A stretch of DNA of 7,963 bases from Pelosinus fermentans. Lineage in GTDB: Bacteria; Bacillota; Negativicutes; DSM-13327. The stretch lies in contig DJJR01000013.1 of assembly GCA_002434245.1 (NCBI GenBank), positions 1 to 7,963 of the forward strand, given 5' to 3'. A model generated the notes under the pieces. That model was not told the origin of the DNA. It worked only from the letters and a program-made list of their open reading frames with translations, and ran no database searches. Both the position numbers and the translations under genes were made by a program. Shown here one piece after another: positions 1-5,222 of this stretch. Position 1 is the first letter of the stretch. Each line of letters opens with the position of its first letter.

Positions 1-45
1 TGGCTAATCAACATTCATGATGTAATAACTAAGCTGGCTTATTTA

Positions 46-57
46 GTATTTAAATAC
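46..57. repeat. 12-bp perfect palindrome, unknown role
   Basis: GTATTTAAATAC reads the same on both strands. It lies about 20 bp upstream of the putative -35 of the small membrane-protein gene, so it could be an operator, but AT-rich palindromes this short arise by chance. The rest of 1-77 holds no gene or clear terminator that I can see. Confidence 0.25.
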
Positions 58-77
58 GCTGGATCCGTTTTAAGCAT

Positions 78-106
78 TTCACGAATCCTCGCGGAATTAT
101 TATAAT
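78..106 (+). promoter_or_regulatory. Sigma-70/SigA-type promoter of the 47-aa membrane protein gene
   Basis: A perfect TATAAT (101-106) is preceded after 17 bp by TTCACG (78-83), which matches the TTGACA consensus at 4 of 6 positions. Transcription would start near 113, giving a leader of about 25 nt before the ATG at 137. The position relative to the small gene supports both calls. Confidence 0.6.
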
Positions 107-136
107 GAATGTAAAGAAAAGAGGGAGAAGATCAAA

Positions 137-280
137 ATGGAGAATTATGAATCGACTAATGTGGTGAAGAAAAGTGGTAATATCGCATGGACCTTAGGTG
201 GTTTTGGGGTTGTGTTCACGATTGTTTCCTTATGGGTAGTAGAGATCGTTCATAAATTGTATAGTTCCTTCTTTGGATAA
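137..280 (+). CDS. 47-aa single-pass membrane protein, function unknown
   Basis: This short gene encodes 47 residues: a polar N-terminus with basic KK at 11-12, a hydrophobic glycine-rich span at about 16-35 that fits one transmembrane helix, then a short tail (EIVHKLYSS) ending in FFG. The case that it is real rests on its signals: a good Shine-Dalgarno GAGGGAG (121-127) 9 nt before the ATG, a promoter with a perfect -10 just upstream, tandem in-phase-independent stops (TAATGA), and a terminator downstream. I recognise no family. The positive-inside rule would put the N-terminus in the cytoplasm. It is transcribed towards the receptor gene, so no operon link to it is likely. It could be a small stress or regulatory membrane peptide, but nothing in the sequence decides this. 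Confidence 0.65.
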   Translation: MENYESTNVVKKSGNIAWTLGGFGVVFTIVSLWVVEIVHKLYSSFFG

Positions 281-373
281 TGAATTTATATCTTCTCAAC
301 CGAAGGTAGATAAATGACTGGTTAGTTGGTCTACAAAGTATAGAAAATGGATGTACAAATGTTAAAAATCAAG

Positions 374-415
374 AAAGACCCAACAGGCAGTGAAAGAACT
401 GTCTGTTGGGTCTTT
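374..415. terminator. Two-way intrinsic terminator between convergent genes
   Basis: A 17-bp stem pairs 374-390 (AAAGACCCAACAGGCAG) with 399-415 (CTGTCTGTTGGGTCTTT), with one G-U pair and an 8-nt loop. On the minus strand the stem runs into TCTTTCTTGATTTTT, so it serves the receptor gene, whose stop codon is about 10 bp away. On the plus strand the tail is poorer (TCTTT then ACCTGTAATTTT) but can still end the 47-aa gene transcript. Confidence 0.85.
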
Positions 416-425
416 ACCTGTAATT

Positions 426-2597
426 TTATAGTTCCATAGTTGCGGAAAGCAATAGGGTGCGTGGTGCGCCGATGGCTAAAGCTCCTCCGGTGGTTCCCAT
501 CCAGTGACGTTTGTTCAATACATTGGTGACTGTGGCACGCAGGGTCACTGGAGTGCCGCCTTGGTGGAAAGTGTAGCGAGCGCCCACGTCAAAGCGAGTC
601 CAGGGAGAAACTTTCAGGGTATTGGCATTATTTAAGTACTGCGATCCGTTATATACTGCCCGCGCTGTTAAGGTCAGGCCCGGCTGAAAAGGGGTATCCC
701 ATTCGGCGCCGAGGGTGGCTGTCCAGCGTGGCGTTCCCACAGGCGTATTGCCGTCAAAGGTGCCATTGGCTGTACGAACCAATTCGCTATCCAGCAGCAT
801 GACGCCGCCTAGCAGGCGCGTGCCTTTGACGGGTTCACCGAAGACATTGAGTTCCAGACCGCGATTGCGCCTTTGACCATCCATGCTGTAAATGCGGGTG
901 ACCGGATCGGTCAAGCCACTGGGTTGTTTGATTTGGAAAGTACTCATGGTTGTTGCGAAAGTGCCTTCATCGATCTTAATCCCAGCTTCATATTGTTTTG
1001 ATTTGTAAGGGGCGAAAACTTCGCCGGCATTGGCTGCTGCCTCAGGAGCACTATTACCTCTTTGTAAACCTTCAATATAGTTGGCATAAAACGACAGATT
1101 GTTTCTGGCTTTCAAGACCAGTGCTACGGCTGGAGAGGTAGCGCTTTCATTATAACTGGAGGTTTTAGTGCCTGTGTTGTTAAAGCCGTCTGTTTTCACT
1201 TGCTGATGGCGGGCACCCAGTGTCAGCTGCCAGCGTTCATCCGGCGTAGAAAGTGTATCTGTCAGCACTATACTGGATAAATCAGTGGCTTCCCCTTTTG
1301 GCAGCTTCCCGAAATCTGAAATATCTGGTCCCGAACCCCAACCAGGGTTGTACAGATTTGACAGATAGTCACCAATAGATGCTATCTTATAATATCGTTC
1401 ATAGTGATAACGGGTACCGCTTACTGTTAGTTGATGGAGAAGAGAGCCAGTGGTAAATTTGCCGCGGATTCCAAGATCTTCAGTATGAGTTTTTATTTTG
1501 ATTGGGAAGGCTTCGACGCCAGTGGTAAAGTCGCCCTGGTTGTTATTCAGAAAAGCATCGCCATAGATGTATTCAAAGTCGTTACGCTTAGCACCGGCTG
1601 AGGCAAACACCGTCCAGTCCTGGTTCAGGTCGAACTCGCCATGGATAATGCCGAAGACATCTTTGCTATTTACATAAGTCCAAGGTGGATTGAAATTAAA
1701 GGTGTTTTTGGGAACCTTAGGTATGGATAAGGCATCTCCCAGATACAAAGAGCTGGTAGGGGCATCAATATTCCTTTGCTGGTAGCCGATATCAGCAGAA
1801 GCACGAAAACGTTTATCGCGCACATCAAGACCCAGGGTGGCGGCGCTGACCTTTTCTGATTCACCGTCAAACCGTGTGTCGCCATTGCGGTAAACACCAT
1901 TAAACCGGATACCAAATTTATGATTCTCCCCGAAGCGGCGGCCGATATCGAGGTGACCACCTAACTGATTGTTGCCGCTGTAGCTGGTGGTTAGCTTAGT
2001 CAGCGGCTGGTCACCTGCCCTTTTTGGGATCAGGTTAATGCTGCCGCCAATCCCACCGCTGATTGGTGACATGCCATTCAGGAGCGCGCTAGGTCCTTTC
2101 AGCACTTCAATTCGCTCGACAAACTCAGTTCCAGAGGAAAACTGGGGAACAATGCCATAGAGACCGTTAAAGCCAATATCTGCGCTATTCAGAGGAAAAC
2201 CACGAACTGTCCATGATTCTTGGTAGGTTGAGGCTGCATTTGACCGTACTGACGGATCATTAGCAACTGCTTCGGTGATGCTTCGTGCCTGCTGGTTTTC
2301 CATCAGTTCAGCAGTATAACTGGTGATGTTAAATGGCGTATCCAGGAAATCCTTATTGCCCAGTACCCCAACTTGTGCTCCCCGGGCGACTTGGCCACCG
2401 GCATAGGCTGGCGGCAAAGCATTTGAATGCTCGCGGTTTGCGGTTACTTCTACGCCTTCCAGGGAAAATTCACGCTGCCCGGTTGTTGCGGCAGTAGTTT
2501 CTTCCGCCGCATAACCTGGCGCCGGCAGGTGCCAGAATAGACTACTGCTGAGTAAGGCACACAGCAGGCTTTTTTTAATAAGAAAGATTTTCTGCAT
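426..2597 (-). CDS. TonB-dependent siderophore receptor (FhuA/FhuE/FoxA-like)
   Basis: This gene encodes a 723-residue outer-membrane receptor, close to the usual 700-750 for ferric-siderophore receptors. From the chosen start, residues 1-30 form a signal peptide (KK at 8-9, hydrophobic core, PGYA before the cut). A TonB-box-like stretch follows near 44-53 (FSLEGVEVTA). The plug domain spans about 75-195, with the family hallmarks DTPFNITSYTAE, WTVRGF, RIEVLKGPSALLNG (162-175) and GSINLIPKRA (185-194). The remainder is the 22-strand beta barrel, ending in VTNVLNKRHW and a final strand PRTLLLSATMEL. It would bring an iron-siderophore complex across the outer membrane using TonB/ExbBD energy. 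None of those genes, nor an ABC importer, is in this window. I chose Met at 2597 over an upstream in-frame ATG at 2615 because AGAGGAG sits 8 nt before it and the signal peptide is then normal. Ferric hydroxamate is a reasonable guess for the ligand but is not proven by sequence. Confidence 0.95.
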   Translation of the reverse strand: MQKIFLIKKSLLCALLSSSLFWHLPAPGYAAEETTAATTGQREFSLEGVEVTANREHSNALPPAYAGGQVARGAQVGVLGNKDFLDTPFNITSYTAELMENQQARSITEAVANDPSVRSNAASTYQESWTVRGFPLNSADIGFNGLYGIVPQFSSGTEFVERIEVLKGPSALLNGMSPISGGIGGSINLIPKRAGDQPLTKLTTSYSGNNQLGGHLDIGRRFGENHKFGIRFNGVYRNGDTRFDGESEKVSAATLGLDVRDKRFRASADIGYQQRNIDAPTSSLYLGDALSIPKVPKNTFNFNPPWTYVNSKDVFGIIHGEFDLNQDWTVFASAGAKRNDFEYIYGDAFLNNNQGDFTTGVEAFPIKIKTHTEDLGIRGKFTTGSLLHQLTVSGTRYHYERYYKIASIGDYLSNLYNPGWGSGPDISDFGKLPKGEATDLSSIVLTDTLSTPDERWQLTLGARHQQVKTDGFNNTGTKTSSYNESATSPAVALVLKARNNLSFYANYIEGLQRGNSAPEAAANAGEVFAPYKSKQYEAGIKIDEGTFATTMSTFQIKQPSGLTDPVTRIYSMDGQRRNRGLELNVFGEPVKGTRLLGGVMLLDSELVRTANGTFDGNTPVGTPRWTATLGAEWDTPFQPGLTLTARAVYNGSQYLNNANTLKVSPWTRFDVGARYTFHQGGTPVTLRATVTNVLNKRHWMGTTGGALAIGAPRTLLLSATMEL

Positions 2598-2605
2598 AAC
2601 TTCAG

Positions 2606-2612
2606 CTCCTCT
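2606..2612 (-). promoter_or_regulatory. Ribosome binding site that fixes the receptor start
   Basis: On the minus strand AGAGGAG stands 8 nt before the ATG at 2597. The competing in-frame ATG at 2615 overlaps the edge of this site and has no purine-rich sequence of its own, so the shorter protein is preferred. Confidence 0.8.
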
Positions 2613-2663
2613 CATTTCCGTAAAAAAATAATTGCTCTAATGCAGCGAGATTAATGTTGAAAA

Positions 2664-2678
2664 AAAGAATCATTCTCA
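2664..2678 (-). promoter_or_regulatory. Candidate Fur box of the receptor gene
   Basis: Read on the minus strand, TGAGAATGATTCTTT fits the 7-1-7 Fur operator TGATAATNATTATCA at 10 of 14 fixed positions, and its core GAGAAT-G-ATTCTT is itself a near-perfect inverted repeat. It lies about 16 bp past the -10, so it covers roughly +10 to +24 of the transcript. Bound Fur there would block transcription when iron is plentiful, as expected for a siderophore receptor. Confidence 0.7.
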
Positions 2679-2694
2679 TGCTGACATTTGTCCC

Positions 2695-2724
2695 ATTATA
2701 GCAAGGTGATTTTATCAGCGTCAA
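2695..2724 (-). promoter_or_regulatory. Promoter of the TonB-dependent receptor gene
   Basis: On the minus strand TTGACG (2719-2724) and a perfect TATAAT (2695-2700) are 18 bp apart. Transcription would start near 2688, leaving a leader of about 90 nt. The match is close to consensus, which suits a gene held in check by repression (see the Fur box at 2664-2678). Confidence 0.75.
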
Positions 2725-2731
2725 CCATTAC

Positions 2732-2752
2732 ATAAGCAGCTTGGATAAGCAG
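2732..2752 (-). promoter_or_regulatory. Direct-repeat pair, candidate AraC-regulator binding site
   Basis: The octamer CTGCTTAT (minus strand) occurs twice, at 2745-2752 and 2732-2739, a repeat period of 13 bp. The promoter-proximal copy ends 7 bp from the -35 hexamer. AraC-family activators usually bind asymmetric direct repeats next to or overlapping the -35, and such a regulator is encoded divergently 230 bp away. That the two go together is inference. Confidence 0.5.
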
Positions 2753-2760
2753 AAAAACAG

Positions 2761-2811
2761 ATAACTGGCTGTGCGGGGTGAGAAAAATTCTCAATTCACA
2801 CAGCCAGTTAT
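2761..2811 (-). terminator. Strong hairpin with minus-strand T-tract upstream of the receptor promoter
   Basis: A perfect 13-bp stem pairs 2761-2773 (ATAACTGGCTGTG) with 2799-2811. An inner 6-bp stem (TGAGAA/TTCTCA around AAA) lies between the arms. On the minus strand the stem is followed at once by CTGTTTTTCTGC, the form of an intrinsic terminator; on the plus strand there is no T-run. No gene ends just before it on that strand, so it may stop stray or antisense transcription coming from the regulator side, or be left from a lost gene. Confidence 0.6.
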
Positions 2812-2880
2812 ACTAAGAATATTTCGTTGAAGTAGAGTATAAGTAAGTTGATGAGGTTCACTAATTTATTTGCCGGCTTG

Positions 2881-2909
2881 TTTCCTTTAAATTCAGCATA
2901 TGCTATCAT
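2881..2909 (+). promoter_or_regulatory. Tentative promoter of the AraC-family regulator, with overlapping palindrome
   Basis: TGCTATCAT (2901-2909) reads as an extended -10 (TGn then TATCAT); the matching -35 position (2881-2886, TTTCCT) is poor, as is common with extended -10 promoters. The palindrome AGCATATGCT (2895-2904) overlaps the -10, and a second inverted repeat AATAT-N6-ATATT (2914-2929) sits near the start point. Either could serve autoregulation. The leader would be about 60 nt. Confidence 0.4.
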
Positions 2910-2978
2910 AAACAATATAAGTTCATATTACAGAGAAACTGGGAGAAGTTGCTCTTTTTTGGAAAAGGATGATGGCGT

Positions 2979-3956
2979 GTGGGCACAAATGAATACAGAT
3001 TAGGCAATGGCGGATTCGCCGCACAATTAGGTTGTAAACAATCAAATTATGGCAATGGCCTATTATATAATCTGCCGCCAGAAGCTGGTGACGGTTGGAT
3101 TGTCGATATCCAGCCAGCGTCGGGGTTGTTCGTAACTACTGCTCGCTTTACGCTGCTGCAGCCCATTACACGCGTATATGACATTGCGCCAATGGGCATG
3201 TGGTTGTGTCTCTTGGAATACGGCGAAATTACGATTATTGAGAAAGGCAAGAAGGCTAGGCGTTTGCAGAAGGGAATTCATTTGCTGACTCACCGGGGAC
3301 AGCCTGTTAAGATCAGCTTTAACACTGCTGAGCCGATTCATTATACCAGTGTTTTAGTGTTTGATGACTTTGTTACCACTTATGTAAAGGACCGACCTTT
3401 TGAGCAGCCTTTTACATTGAAGGATACTTTGACCTGGAGAAGTCCGCAGTACAATACACCCGAGCTGGTTATGGTATTGCAGCAAATTAAGTATGCTGTG
3501 TGGGATGCAGTGGTGCCTCGGGTATATTATGAAGGTAAAGTGATCGAAATTTTGATACTCATTCTGCGGAATGTGCAGCAGGAAGGATATTGGAGAAAAT
3601 TAGAAGGGGGCGGTGTGCGCCTTTCTTATGAGAACAAAATAGATGTTTTACTGGTAAAGGACGAACTGGATAGGAATCTTCTAAATCCGCCGACAATAAA
3701 GCAGCTTACAGGCATTGCAAAAATGGGAACGACCAAACTTCGCCAGTGCTTTAAGTTATGCTATGGAGTTTCGATTAGCGATTATGTACAGCAGGAGAAG
3801 ATGAAGCAGGCCATGCGATTGTTGCCTCATGACGACATGAGTATTTGCAGTATTGCCAGAGCTATGGGGTATAAAAGTGCAAGCAAATTTGCTGCTGCTT
3901 TTAAAAAAGTTCATAATATTACTCCTCGTGATTTTAGAAAATCTTTTATGGGATAA
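2979..3956 (+). CDS. AraC-family transcriptional regulator (PchR-like)
   Basis: This gene encodes a 325-residue cytoplasmic DNA-binding protein. The C-terminal AraC/XylS domain holds two helix-turn-helix motifs. The first is at about 239-260 (TIKQLTGIAKMGTTKLRQCF), the second at about 288-310 (SICSIARAMGYKSASKFAAAF), followed by the family signature ending TPRDFR. The N-terminal ~200 residues resemble the effector-binding half of PchR-type regulators, including EGKVIEILILIL near 186-196. PchR proteins sense a ferric siderophore and switch on its receptor. The divergent siderophore-receptor gene next door fits that job well. The start is GTG at 2979, with AAAGGA ending 9 nt before it; an in-frame stop at 2970-2972 rules out a longer protein, and nearby ATGs are in another frame. 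No convincing terminator follows. The family call is firm; the siderophore-sensing role is inferred from context. Confidence 0.92.
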   Translation: MGTNEYRLGNGGFAAQLGCKQSNYGNGLLYNLPPEAGDGWIVDIQPASGLFVTTARFTLLQPITRVYDIAPMGMWLCLLEYGEITIIEKGKKARRLQKGIHLLTHRGQPVKISFNTAEPIHYTSVLVFDDFVTTYVKDRPFEQPFTLKDTLTWRSPQYNTPELVMVLQQIKYAVWDAVVPRVYYEGKVIEILILILRNVQQEGYWRKLEGGGVRLSYENKIDVLLVKDELDRNLLNPPTIKQLTGIAKMGTTKLRQCFKLCYGVSISDYVQQEKMKQAMRLLPHDDMSICSIARAMGYKSASKFAAAFKKVHNITPRDFRKSFMG

Positions 3957-4040
3957 TAATGTTTCTTGGTTTATTTTTTTGACGATGAAATAATACCACA
4001 AAGGAGACGTACTTTTTAGTAGATTCTTAAAATAGCAAAG

Positions 4041-4466
4041 TCAAAAGCTTTGTCTAAAAGTTTCAATAAATTCCATATATAAATTTTTATGATCTGCTCT
4101 CTTTACCTCTGGCTCGCTCAGCTTGATGATATCTCCGTTTACACACAGCATTTTAATACTGTAAGTACAAACGATTTCTTTATGAGTGCATTTATCCTCA
4201 AGTACATCCAATACCGTTTCGATTTTTATAATATCCTTTTTGAAATACTCAATCATATTGATTTGGTCAAAGGTTAAGCAAAGACTAATCAGACTGGTGT
4301 TTGTTAAATACCATGCTTTAAACAAACAGTTTTCATAGTTGTTATGATCGATGAATTCTTCAAGATACCAATTGCAAATGCAATTATGCTTATGGTTCAG
4401 TGCTAGATTTACTCTGGCTTTTACCCATTCAGGAAAGGAACTTAGACATTTGTCCTTTTTCTCCAT
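4041..4466 (-). CDS. Hypothetical cysteine-rich 141-aa protein
   Basis: I do not recognise this protein. From the chosen ATG it has 141 residues, is probably soluble (no signal peptide, only a short hydrophobic patch near 58-66), and carries 8 cysteines at 7, 29, 31, 47, 63, 93, 100 and 108. HKHNCIC (25-31) and CTHKEIVC (93-100) look like possible metal or redox sites. The central part (67-90) is rich in I, K, E and D and likely helical. The ATG at 4466 is favoured because AAGGAGGG lies 6 nt before it; an in-frame GTG at 4535 would add 23 residues with no ribosome site, part of them encoded in a run of nine A/T pairs. GC is about 33% over 4081-4440 by hand count, visibly lower than the receptor gene, which may signal transfer. 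It is divergent from the NAGS gene and not in an obvious operon. Confidence 0.65.
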   Translation of the reverse strand: MEKKDKCLSSFPEWVKARVNLALNHKHNCICNWYLEEFIDHNNYENCLFKAWYLTNTSLISLCLTFDQINMIEYFKKDIIKIETVLDVLEDKCTHKEIVCTYSIKMLCVNGDIIKLSEPEVKRADHKNLYMEFIETFRQSF

Positions 4467-4472
4467 TGAAAG

Positions 4473-4480
4473 CCCTCCTT
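4473..4480 (-). promoter_or_regulatory. Strong ribosome binding site of the hypothetical gene
   Basis: AAGGAGGG on the minus strand is almost a full anti-Shine-Dalgarno match and ends 6 nt before the ATG at 4466. It is the main reason to believe this gene is translated and to prefer this start over the upstream GTG. Confidence 0.75.
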
Positions 4481-4505
4481 TTCTATAAAATTTTTGAAGG
4501 TAGTA

Positions 4506-4511
4506 ATTATA
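4506..4511 (-). promoter_or_regulatory. Possible -10 element of the hypothetical gene
   Basis: A perfect TATAAT on the minus strand lies about 40 bp before the ATG at 4466. The hexamer 17 bp upstream (TGCTTT) is a poor -35. The region is AT-rich, so a chance match is possible; another weak candidate is TATACT at 4601-4606. Confidence 0.35.
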
Positions 4512-4636
4512 TGTTTTTTCGTAAAAAAAAAGCACCTCAATGCATGAAAGCTTGTATATGGATTGTTCCTTTGCCGAGAATGTGATCCTGACTGCTGCGT
4601 AGTATATTTATTTTAATATAGAGTCAGATAAATGGA

Positions 4637-4665
4637 TTGTGAAAGTATTTTTATTAATGTATAAT
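4637..4665 (+). promoter_or_regulatory. Promoter of the N-acetylglutamate synthase gene
   Basis: TTGTGA (4637-4642) and a perfect TATAAT (4660-4665) are 17 bp apart. A second TATAAT (4667-4672) lies just downstream as an alternative -10. The leader would be about 20-25 nt, ending in the AAGGGAG ribosome site at 4681-4687. Confidence 0.75.
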
Positions 4666-4680
4666 GTATAATTATACGTT
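4663..4680 (+). promoter_or_regulatory. Candidate ARG box (ArgR/AhrC operator)
   Basis: AATGTATAATTATACGTT is an 18-bp near-palindrome with a perfect 12-bp core (GTATAATTATAC, 4666-4677). Against the ARG-box consensus WNTGAATWWWWATTCANW it matches 7 of 10 fixed bases and all W positions. It overlaps the end of the -10 and the start point, the right place for repression. The gene it controls makes N-acetylglutamate, the first step to arginine, which makes an arginine-repressor site the natural reading. Confidence 0.6.
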
Positions 4681-4695
4681 AAGGGAGTGGTATAA

Positions 4696-5148
4696 GTGCT
4701 TTATCGTAAAGCTACATTCAAAGATGTAGAAACCATGTACACATTAATTAACGCTTATGCTGAACAAGGATTAATGTTAGGACGTTCCCGGAATATGCTG
4801 TATGAATGCCTGCGGGACTTTGTTTTGGCAGAAGATAATGGAGAAGTTGTTGGCATGGGGGCGCTGCATTTAGTGTGGGATGCGCTTGCGGAAATTAGAG
4901 CAATGGCAATCGCGCCTCATGTCACGAAATCAGGCATTGGCCGCAGTATTGTACAGGCACTAATTGAAGAAGCAAAGACCTTAGAGATAAAGACGATCTT
5001 TACCTTGACCTATCAGCCTGGATTTTTTATAAAACAAGGTTTCAAAGAATTATCAAAAGATCAATTGCCTCATAAGGTCTGGAAAGAATGTATTAACTGT
5101 ACTAAGTTTCCCAATTGTGATGAAATTGCTTTGAATATAGAAATATAA
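4696..5148 (+). CDS. argA: Short-form N-acetylglutamate synthase (GNAT family)
   Basis: This gene encodes a 150-residue GNAT acetyltransferase that should transfer acetyl from acetyl-CoA to L-glutamate, the entry step of arginine synthesis in the cytoplasm. It is the stand-alone acetyltransferase type, without the amino-acid-kinase domain of the classical ~440-residue ArgA. Visible family traits are LYECLRDFVLAE (35-46), GMGALHLVWDALAEIRAMAI (53-72), the acetyl-CoA loop KSGIGR (78-83), FTLTYQPGFFIKQGF (102-116), LPHKVWKEC (124-132) and the C-terminal cysteine set C132-x2-C135-x5-C141 before DEIAL. The start is GTG at 4696, with AAGGGAG ending 8 nt upstream. It is monocistronic, bounded by its own promoter and a strong terminator, and an ARG-box-like site over the promoter suggests arginine control. 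It could be a related amino-acid acetyltransferase, but the LPxKVW...CxxC...CDEIAL tail is typical of this group. Confidence 0.87.
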   Translation: MLYRKATFKDVETMYTLINAYAEQGLMLGRSRNMLYECLRDFVLAEDNGEVVGMGALHLVWDALAEIRAMAIAPHVTKSGIGRSIVQALIEEAKTLEIKTIFTLTYQPGFFIKQGFKELSKDQLPHKVWKECINCTKFPNCDEIALNIEI

Positions 5149-5187
5149 AAGAATGGGTAGTACTCAAGAGAGTATTGCCCATTCTTT
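5148..5187. terminator. Two-way intrinsic terminator between argA and the efflux operon
   Basis: An 18-bp stem pairs 5148-5165 with 5170-5187 (AAAGAATGGG at the base against CCCATTCTTT), with two G-U pairs and an AAGA tetraloop. It begins at the last base of the argA stop codon. The plus tail is CTTTCTTT-like and the minus tail TATATTTC, so it should end transcripts from both convergent units. Confidence 0.9.
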
Positions 5188-5222
5188 CTTTATAGAATCG
5201 GAATATTTAAGTTAGCATTGCT

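Noticed and set aside
2598..2615. Receptor translation from the upstream ATG at 2615
   Set aside because: It lacks a ribosome site and would add MRGAEV before a normal signal peptide, while the ATG at 2597 has AGAGGAG 8 nt upstream.
2809..2862. A 17-residue minus-strand hydrophobic leader peptide (GTG at about 2862) followed by the hairpin at 2761-2811, suggesting attenuation of the receptor gene
   Set aside because: It has no ribosome site, and the receptor's own near-consensus promoter lies downstream of the hairpin, so attenuation there would not control it.
3957..4040. Terminator for the AraC-regulator gene
   Set aside because: There is a T-run (about 3972-3980) and a 5-bp CAAAG/CTTTG pairing near 4037-4053, but no stem of convincing length before a T-tract on either strand.
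4089..4277. Plus-strand open frame inside the hypothetical gene
   Set aside because: It has no ribosome site and a composition expected of a complement-strand shadow; the minus-strand frame has a strong ribosome site.
4656..4673. A second ARG box overlapping the first at the argA promoter
   Set aside because: The left half fits (TGTAT), but the right half does not match ATTCA and the central bases include a G.
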